A stretch of 64,000 bases of DNA, from assembly GCA_902761605.1 (NCBI GenBank), contig CACWLC010000004.1, forward strand, positions 1 to 64,000, given 5' to 3'. The notes below the pieces were generated by a model, which saw nothing but the letters and a program-made list of their open reading frames with translations, was not told the DNA's origin and searched no databases. Below, in pieces: positions 58,594-64,000 of the stretch. Position numbers and translations under genes: made by a program. The stretch's first letter is position 1. Every line of letters starts with the position of its first letter. This DNA is from an uncultured Prevotellaceae bacterium. GTDB lineage: Bacteria > Bacteroidota > Bacteroidia > Bacteroidales > Bacteroidaceae.

Positions 58594-60559
58594 AAACTTT
58601 TTCATGGTGATTTGCCTGACGTGGACGATGGCAATTCAGGCCCAAGTGAGTGAGTCGGCACGTCGTATTCAAGAGAAGCTGCAAGCATTCGTAGCCTCTG
58701 GTGAGTATCATGTCAACAAGGGAGATGTCATTGATAGCGATGATGTTACTGGCAGCCGTACAACAGTATATGGCTTTAGTCAGATATTTGGTATAGAAGA
58801 CCAGAACTTTACAGACATTACGCTCATGTTCCCTCATCTAAAGGAATTGGAGAATATGCTGCGAAGCGAATCCATCCATGCTGATGAGGTTATCGTTCAC
58901 AATGCAGGAGAGGGTGCGCCGCTCATTCCCGGCATACAATACTCCTATGGAAGCAATTACGGCAGCGTCAGTCGTAAAATCGTATTCGGTAACCAGCAGA
59001 ATATCCGTATTCTGTCCTTCAACGAACCAAACGGTTTCCGCTATGCAGTTATCCTTATGTGGGAGCAGACCATCAAGAAAGATAATGTGTCAGGTAACAA
59101 TTGGATGATGAACGGCAGCATATTTGAGATATATGGTAAAAATCTTGAAGGCAGCCCACTATTCCAGCCTTATTACGACAAGCAGGATCAGACAAGCGTA
59201 TTCAGTTCTTCGCCTGATTCAGCGGCACCGAAGACCTACGAGGAACTGTTGGCAAAGGTAAAGCAGACCTGCAACATCTATAAGCGTGAGACGTCGGGGG
59301 GCAAAACGGCTGCTGTTGTGATACTTCATAAGATGTGCGACGGATATCCCCGAAAACTGACGCGTGACCAATATTTTGCTCTGATAGAAATACTCTCTCC
59401 ATTTACAGAGACAGCCATGGGACAGAGACACAAGGATATGTTTGCCTACACATGTTACACGCTCTACAAGAAGAGTGAGGTTTATGAGGAGCCTGTAGAA
59501 GTTAAAGAGCGTCCGGCTATGATTATTTCGGCAACAATTTCAACAGAACAGTTGCATAAGTATGTTTCCTACAATGGACTGATTATGAACGAATCAGCCG
59601 ATTTGCAGATGGCTGATTGTCAGATTAGCGGCACTGCTCCTGCAAATGCCGACAGCGTAACCGTTAGTCGCTGTGTATCATCATTCGAGGACTTCGGGAC
59701 CTTCCCCGTCCAAAACGGCCGATTCTCGTTCACCATCCAATTGCCTAAGGACGAAGTGTGCAAACTGACCGTAGATAAACGTGACTACACCTATTTCTGG
59801 GCCGATGGCCAGCCCATTGAGGCCAATCTGATAAAACGTTACATAAAGAGTTCCAAGGCATCGCAGCAGCGGAACAACTTTGTTAATGATATGGAAACAG
59901 AGCGTTTGCACAGGTTGAGATTAGACAATCTTTCTGAGGTAGATGCATCTTTAGAAAAGCAGCGTGAAAGTTATCGTCAGGTTATCTTCAAGGGCAATGA
60001 CGACCTGCTTAAAGCCTTTGCCCTCTATAAGATATATACCGAGCTGACCTACGATGAACTGAAGCCATTCATTAGCGATAGATTCCGTTATGCCAACCAT
60101 CTGTTCCTGGCACCTGTAAAAGAGTATGTGGCAGGATTAGAGAAACGACGTCCAGGTTCTCGTTATACGGATATACAACTAACCGACACAATGAGTAACG
60201 CCCACATGCTGAGCGAATTTATAGGCAAGGGATATGTAGTGCTACATTTCTGGGAAAGTTGGAATCGCGATCAATACGATATTCTGCCTCAGTTGCGCAC
60301 TGTCTATGACAAGTATCATGCTAAGGGTTTGCAAATACTCAGTCTGGTTATCGATGGGAACTATAAAAAGCGATGGACAGATCGTCTGAACGAAGAAAAC
60401 CTGCCTTGGCCGCAGTTTACAACAAGGTCACTCTCGACCTATGGTATCCTCTCATGGCCCGAGACCATTCTCATCGCCCCTGACGGTACCATCGCCGCCA
60501 CTCCCGCCACGACGCAGGAATTGGAGACCGAACTGAAAAGAATTTATAGTACTAACTGA
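58583..60559 (+). CDS. Exported thioredoxin-fold protein without active-site cysteines
   Basis: 658 residues, signal peptide (cut near IQAQ). The first ~460 residues are of no recognised family; the last ~150 are a TlpA/AhpC-like fold. At the place of WCxxC (compare WASWCQPC at 44835-46097) it reads WESWNRDQ (Trp557 to Gln564), so both cysteines are missing. It probably binds rather than oxidises. A cis-Pro region (SWPETILIAPDG) is kept. Third gene of the ECF operon at 57452. Confidence 0.75.
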   Translation: MKNRNFFMVICLTWTMAIQAQVSESARRIQEKLQAFVASGEYHVNKGDVIDSDDVTGSRTTVYGFSQIFGIEDQNFTDITLMFPHLKELENMLRSESIHADEVIVHNAGEGAPLIPGIQYSYGSNYGSVSRKIVFGNQQNIRILSFNEPNGFRYAVILMWEQTIKKDNVSGNNWMMNGSIFEIYGKNLEGSPLFQPYYDKQDQTSVFSSSPDSAAPKTYEELLAKVKQTCNIYKRETSGGKTAAVVILHKMCDGYPRKLTRDQYFALIEILSPFTETAMGQRHKDMFAYTCYTLYKKSEVYEEPVEVKERPAMIISATISTEQLHKYVSYNGLIMNESADLQMADCQISGTAPANADSVTVSRCVSSFEDFGTFPVQNGRFSFTIQLPKDEVCKLTVDKRDYTYFWADGQPIEANLIKRYIKSSKASQQRNNFVNDMETERLHRLRLDNLSEVDASLEKQRESYRQVIFKGNDDLLKAFALYKIYTELTYDELKPFISDRFRYANHLFLAPVKEYVAGLEKRRPGSRYTDIQLTDTMSNAHMLSEFIGKGYVVLHFWESWNRDQYDILPQLRTVYDKYHAKGLQILSLVIDGNYKKRWTDRLNEENLPWPQFTTRSLSTYGILSWPETILIAPDGTIAATPATTQELETELKRIYSTN

Positions 60560-60642
60560 TTATGATTCATAAACCCGGGAATAGTGCGGTGCGTCGTGAT
60601 GACACGCTGCATTTTAATATTTGGTTCGCATCGAATCGGTCA

Positions 60643-60664
60643 CACGGTCACAGCTGTGACCGTG
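60643..60664. repeat. 22-bp perfect palindrome
   Basis: CACGGTCACAG and CTGTGACCGTG meet at a centre between 60653 and 60654, no loop. GGTCACA is further repeated just outside. Suits a dimeric regulator, not a terminator. Confidence 0.8.
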
Positions 60665-60673
60665 ACCGTTTCT

Positions 60674-60761
60674 GGGGAAGAACTAAGCCTAGCAAGGGAA
60701 AGAACTAGGTCTAGCAGGGGAAAGTATTAAAGGTAACAGGGGAAGAGTCGGTATCTAACCA
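60674..60761. repeat. Degenerate 22-bp tandem repeat, four units
   Basis: Units start at 60674, 60696, 60718 and 60740, each with GGGRAAG near its start and (T)A(R)C(A/C) near its end. Decayed copies. Confidence 0.6.
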
Positions 60762-60769
60762 TCGTTCGC

Positions 60770-60889
60770 CTATACCCAAACGATCATGCGGCTATACCCA
60801 AACGATTGTGTCCCTATACCCAAACGATCATGCGGCTATACCCAAACGATTGTGTCCCTATACCCGAACGATCGTGCGGCTATACCCGA
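60770..60889. repeat. 22-bp tandem array, CTATACCC units
   Basis: CTATACCC starts at 60770, 60792, 60814, 60836, 60858 and 60880, exactly 22 bp apart. The units alternate between two endings (GATCATGCGG and GATTGTGTCC), giving a 44-bp higher-order period; the fifth differs (CTATACCCGAACGATCGTGC) and the sixth is cut short. Confidence 0.85.
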
Positions 60890-60968
60890 ATTCAAAAGTT
60901 AACAAATGCTAATCATTGTTTGACTTTTGCTGGTTTATGTGTCTAATAAATGAACAGCGCTAAAAAAG

Positions 60969-61463
60969 ATGGATAAAACGGCATTTGAACAGCAGGCCCG
61001 CACGTGGCGACAGAAAGCTCTCAGCGTGAGCATGAGCTATGGAGCGGGCAGAGACGAGGCAGAAGACATCGCCCAGGATGTGATGCTCCGCCTATGGCAG
61101 ATGCACGACGAGCTGGAACGCTACGACTCCATCGAGGCACTGGCGGCATTGATGGCACGACATCTGTTGATAAACCATCAGAGGCGACGAAGGCCAGAGA
61201 TGCTGGAAGAGGCGAAGATAGTCAGCGTAACCACCAGTCCCCATGAACAGCTGGAGATGAAAGAAGACGATGTCTGGCTGACGAAACGATTGGAACAACT
61301 GCCTACCACACAGCGCACCTTATTATATATGCGACAAGTGGAGCGGCACACTCACGAAGAGATAGCCCAACTGTTAGGCATCGAGACCACATCGGTAAGC
61401 ACGCTGTTGGCAAGGGCACGACGAACATTATTAGAAGACATTAAACGAAGGAATAACTTATGA
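60969..61463 (+). CDS. ECF sigma factor
   Basis: 164 residues. Region 2 (DEAEDIAQDVMLRLWQMHDELERYDSIEALAALMARHLLINHQRR) and region 4 (LPTTQRTLLYMRQVERHTHEEIAQLLGIETTSVSTLLARARRTL) are complete. It overlaps the following small membrane-protein gene by ATGA. The 22-bp arrays lie directly upstream. Confidence 0.92.
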   Translation: MDKTAFEQQARTWRQKALSVSMSYGAGRDEAEDIAQDVMLRLWQMHDELERYDSIEALAALMARHLLINHQRRRRPEMLEEAKIVSVTTSPHEQLEMKEDDVWLTKRLEQLPTTQRTLLYMRQVERHTHEEIAQLLGIETTSVSTLLARARRTLLEDIKRRNNL

Positions 61464-62086
61464 TACAGTACACCAAGGAATACATCGGAAAATTGCTCGA
61501 AAAGTATATGGACGGCACTTCATCGCTCGACGAGGAGGACGTGCTTGCTCAGTACTTCCGCGGCAAGAATATACCCGAGGAATGGCTCTGCTACCAACAG
61601 ATGTTCCAGGAGATAGAGGCAATGGCCCCACAGCCAAAAGCCCGCAACCGTTGGGCAGTGTGGGGTATTGCAGCCGCTGCAGTAGTGGCAGGCGTATTGT
61701 ATCTGGCTGTTTCGCCTCGTCAGACAGGGTTTGTGCCCACAGAACCGCTCACGGCTCAGGCGGATACCACAAGCCAGCAGACCATTGCCCCCGCTGATAC
61801 CGTTACAGCCCAGCCTGCCCAGACAGCTGAACCCCAGCAGCCCGCAAAGGTCAAGAAGCGCAGTCTTCGTAAGAGTGAACCAACGATTCACGACATCGAC
61901 AAGGCATACACCCTGATGGCCGAGGCCATACAGAGACAGAGGGATGTGGAGCGACAGATAGCACAGGCAGAGCAGGAAATCATCGAGGCTCAGTTGGCAG
62001 CCTACGGATATATCCCCGTCATGCAAGAAGATGGTACCATTATCTATATAAACGAACAAACAGAATTAATTGCATATGAAGAGTAA
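61460..62086 (+). CDS. Anti-sigma-like single-pass membrane protein
   Basis: 208 residues: cytoplasmic start (~1-55, EKYMDGTSSLDEEDVLAQYF, an anti-sigma-type start), membrane helix (~65-85, WGIAAAAVVAGVLYLAV), Gln/Thr/Pro-rich linker, then a long helix (~150-195). Coupled to the ECF gene by ATGA. Probably restrains it; no FecR domain. Confidence 0.7.
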   Translation: MIQYTKEYIGKLLEKYMDGTSSLDEEDVLAQYFRGKNIPEEWLCYQQMFQEIEAMAPQPKARNRWAVWGIAAAAVVAGVLYLAVSPRQTGFVPTEPLTAQADTTSQQTIAPADTVTAQPAQTAEPQQPAKVKKRSLRKSEPTIHDIDKAYTLMAEAIQRQRDVERQIAQAEQEIIEAQLAAYGYIPVMQEDGTIIYINEQTELIAYEE

Positions 62087-62984
62087 ACAATTCCTGGCAG
62101 TCAGCATCATGATGCTGAGCCTACAGACAGTACATGCACAAGGTCATATCAAACGTGCCTTCAACGCACTGACAACCGACACCTATACCAAGGTGGAATC
62201 AACTCATAAGCTTAACAAAGACCCAGAGACAGGCACCAAAACAGGACAGCTTGATGTCTATGAGTTTACGATCCCTGCAGCTCATCACAATCTGGTTGAA
62301 GACATCAAACAAGCGTTCGATCAGGACAAGGAAAAAGCCTACAGTATGAGTTCTGTATCGACGGCTAACAAGAGATCATACAACTATACAAGTTTAGCTG
62401 TGGGTGGTGAAGATAACGGCTATCCTATAGGTGAAATTAAGAACTCACGTTATATCTATGCGCTTTTCCTTGATCCTGAAGATAAAAGCAAAACTCATCG
62501 ATATGCCTACGCTATGGAATGGTGTGAAGAAGGAAAAGAGATTGGAAAAGAGATTGTAGGCAAGCTCATCGTTACCTACGCCACAACGCAGGAGCATCGC
62601 AGAAGCATAAGACAACCAAGGGCCATCCGTGTCAATGGAAAAGAAATAACCATCGATGGCAACAGCATCTCATTTGGCAGCGGTTTCCCCTTCGACGGCA
62701 GTTCGGTGTTCGACTCCGATTCCCTCTTCTTCAATCATCAAAAGAGTTCCGAGTCATGGCTCAGCGAGTTTAACACCTATAAGAACCACTTTCTGAAGAA
62801 GCCTGATGGTAATAGTGCTACTTATTATGCTACATCTATCTACAAGCTCTGCAAAAATGCCGGGATGCTCGAACCCGAGGAAAAAAAGATTGTTGCCCAA
62901 GAACTTGCTAAACTAAAGCATGCCGCTAAAGACGAACTCATCCAAAATGTATTCCAGATGAGCATAAAGAAGCTTGGTGAATAG
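62076..62984 (+). CDS. Exported protein of unknown family
   Basis: 302 residues from the ATG at 62076 (an earlier TTG at 62070 is weaker). Signal peptide (cut near VHAQ), then a soluble domain with repeating charged strands, e.g. TKVESTHKLNKDPETGTKTG and RYAYAMEWCEEGKEI. I recognise no family. Third gene after an ECF factor; likely periplasmic and part of its regulated set. Confidence 0.6.
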   Translation: MKSKQFLAVSIMMLSLQTVHAQGHIKRAFNALTTDTYTKVESTHKLNKDPETGTKTGQLDVYEFTIPAAHHNLVEDIKQAFDQDKEKAYSMSSVSTANKRSYNYTSLAVGGEDNGYPIGEIKNSRYIYALFLDPEDKSKTHRYAYAMEWCEEGKEIGKEIVGKLIVTYATTQEHRRSIRQPRAIRVNGKEITIDGNSISFGSGFPFDGSSVFDSDSLFFNHQKSSESWLSEFNTYKNHFLKKPDGNSATYYATSIYKLCKNAGMLEPEEKKIVAQELAKLKHAAKDELIQNVFQMSIKKLGE

Positions 62985-63005
62985 TTTGATTTCCAAGTGG
63001 TTAGC

Positions 63006-63065
63006 AAATGTCAGACAAATGTCAGCAAAATAATTCTCTCTCTTAATATTCTCTTCATACCTTTG
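63006..63065 (+). promoter_or_regulatory. AAATGTCAG operator site C and promoter
   Basis: AAATGTCAGACAAATGTCAG (63006-63025), identical over 20 bases to site A, then exactly 32 bp, then -7 TACCTTTG (63058-63065), 17 nt before the receptor ATG. No -33 TTTG. The tract before the -7 box also ends TCTCTTCA in both A and C. Confidence 0.8.
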
Positions 63066-63082
63066 CACGAAAAACAACTGGT

Positions 63083-64000
63083 ATGAAGAGATTTCTTAAG
63101 AACAAACTTATTACAAAGAATATGAAGAGTGTAAGTGTGATTTTTACATTCCTGCTATCGGTGTACCCAAATGTAATTATGGCCCAGCAGGATTCAACAG
63201 CAGTTAGTCGCTCGGCCCAAGGGGACGCTTGCAAAAGCAAGAATGATTCCATCACATGGAACAAAGAGCTTGAAGGCATCGTAATCAAAGCACAGAAGCA
63301 GCTCATCAAGCAAGACATCGACCGCATAGGCTACGACGTTCAGGCCGATGAAGAGTCGAAAACTCTGACTGTGCTCGATATGCTGCGCAAGGTGCCGATG
63401 GTGACTGTGGATGGCGAGGATAACATCAAGGTAAAAGGTAACAGCAGTTTCAAGATATACAAGAACGGGCATTACGACCCCAGTCTGTCTAAGAACGCCA
63501 AAGAGATACTGAAAGCCATGCCCGCCTCGGCTGTAAAACGCATCGAAGTAATCACCGACCCAGGAGCCCGTGAGGATGCCGAGGGCGTGGATGCCATACT
63601 GAATATTGTGATGGTGGATGGCAGGCGACTGGATGGCGTAACAGGATCGGTAACCGCCAGCTATAACACGCTAGAGCATCCTAATCTCTCAGCCTATCTT
63701 ACCACCCAACTTGGGAAAACCATCGTCAGCTTAAACTACGGCTATGGCGGCATGTCAAGCAAGGAAACAGAGCACATCAACTATGCCGAACGTACATACA
63801 CAGCATCGGGCAATACGATGAAGGGACAGAACCAAGGCTCCAATCCTGGCTATATCCACTATGCAGATATTGATACCAGCTACGATATCGACTCTCTGAA
63901 CCTGCTGTCAGCCTCGTTGAGCGGCTATTTCTATAAACTGGATGTAAAGGGCGGAGGCACAACCCAGATGTATTCGCCTGACAATCATCTGCTCTATGGT
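63083..64000 (+). CDS. TonB-dependent-receptor-like barrel (PF14905 type), partial
   Basis: Frame open from the ATG at 63083 to the end of the window (306 codons, no stop). Signal peptide (cut near VIMAQ), no carboxypeptidase-regulatory domain, then the plug motif LDMLRKVPMVTVDGEDNIKV and DPGAREDAEGVDAILNI, close to the receptor at 11926 (LDMLRKVPMVTVDGQDNITV). Barrel start follows. Probably reads on to ~800 residues outside the window. Confidence 0.85.
   Translation, partial: MKRFLKNKLITKNMKSVSVIFTFLLSVYPNVIMAQQDSTAVSRSAQGDACKSKNDSITWNKELEGIVIKAQKQLIKQDIDRIGYDVQADEESKTLTVLDMLRKVPMVTVDGEDNIKVKGNSSFKIYKNGHYDPSLSKNAKEILKAMPASAVKRIEVITDPGAREDAEGVDAILNIVMVDGRRLDGVTGSVTASYNTLEHPNLSAYLTTQLGKTIVSLNYGYGGMSSKETEHINYAERTYTASGNTMKGQNQGSNPGYIHYADIDTSYDIDSLNLLSASLSGYFYKLDVKGGGTTQMYSPDNHLLYG

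Larger units (their letters stand above)
60560..60968. other. Gene-free region with palindrome and two 22-bp tandem arrays
   Basis: A 22-bp perfect palindrome (60643-60664), a degenerate 22-bp repeat (60674-60761) and a regular 22-bp array (60770-60890) fill the gap. No open frame of interest. The ECF sigma gene begins at 60969. A canonical -7 box is not obvious in this gap. Confidence 0.7.

Noticed and set aside
60770-60889. Regular 22-bp repeats taken as a CRISPR array
   Set aside because: Units are contiguous and lack unique spacers; no cas genes are near.

Overview
The window is chromosomal DNA from a Bacteroidales bacterium, most probably a Prevotella/Segatella/Xylanibacter-type gut or rumen species. 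The evidence is seen throughout: promoters follow the Bacteroidota pattern (a -7 box TAnnTTTG shortly before the ATG, almost no Shine-Dalgarno sites), and the families are Bacteroidota-typical (LruC/DUF4842, GLPGLI, DUF4974 anti-sigma, PF14905 outer-membrane receptors, smalltalk/HU remnant, WbqC, DUF2851, DUF2723, DUF3098).

Layout. 1-960 is the scarred end of an integrated element: arm-like repeats, a 3' tRNA-Met(CAU) fragment that looks like an attachment site, and a HU gene fused by deletion to a smalltalk gene. 960-6900 holds three large exported proteins. 6.9-11.8 kb is housekeeping on the minus strand (DUF3332, ybeY, coaD, ruvB, DUF2207, lemA). 11.9-17.4 kb is a receptor-like barrel, a LytS/LytTR two-component pair and a CE2-type esterase. 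17.4-26.6 kb is mostly housekeeping (dusB, thioesterase, PP2C-like, DUF2851, dprA, dapB, lepB, a catalytically defective lepB homologue, wbqC, terC). 26.7-27.8 kb is an unusual xanthine phosphoribosyltransferase-guanine deaminase fusion. 27.8-34.3 kb is a BlaI-M56-TPR module and a DUF2975/XRE/carboxylesterase operon. 34.3-37.9 kb is accessory (VapE-DUF3874 gene bracketed by GTTAGGG repeats, and hipBA). 38-47 kb holds a second BlaI-M56 module followed by a TPR sensor and a GLPGLI/TlpA/TPR operon. 47-64 kb is an envelope-signalling island: two paralogous membrane-anchored winged-helix regulators, three ECF sigma factors (plus a broken fourth), small anti-sigma-like proteins, PF14905 receptors, a DUF2723 glycosyltransferase-like protein and a zeta-toxin-like kinase.

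The most notable pattern is regulatory. Three promoters around the second winged-helix gene carry AAATGTCAG-N2-AAATGTCAG with exactly 32 bp between its end and the -7 box, and none has the usual -33 TTTG. Two promoters before the first winged-helix gene carry a related 11-bp-period repeat (TGCAAACT-N3-TGCAAACT) at almost the same position. I infer two paralogous operator classes read by two paralogous membrane-bound regulators. This is a hypothesis from sequence geometry only; I ran no database search or computation.
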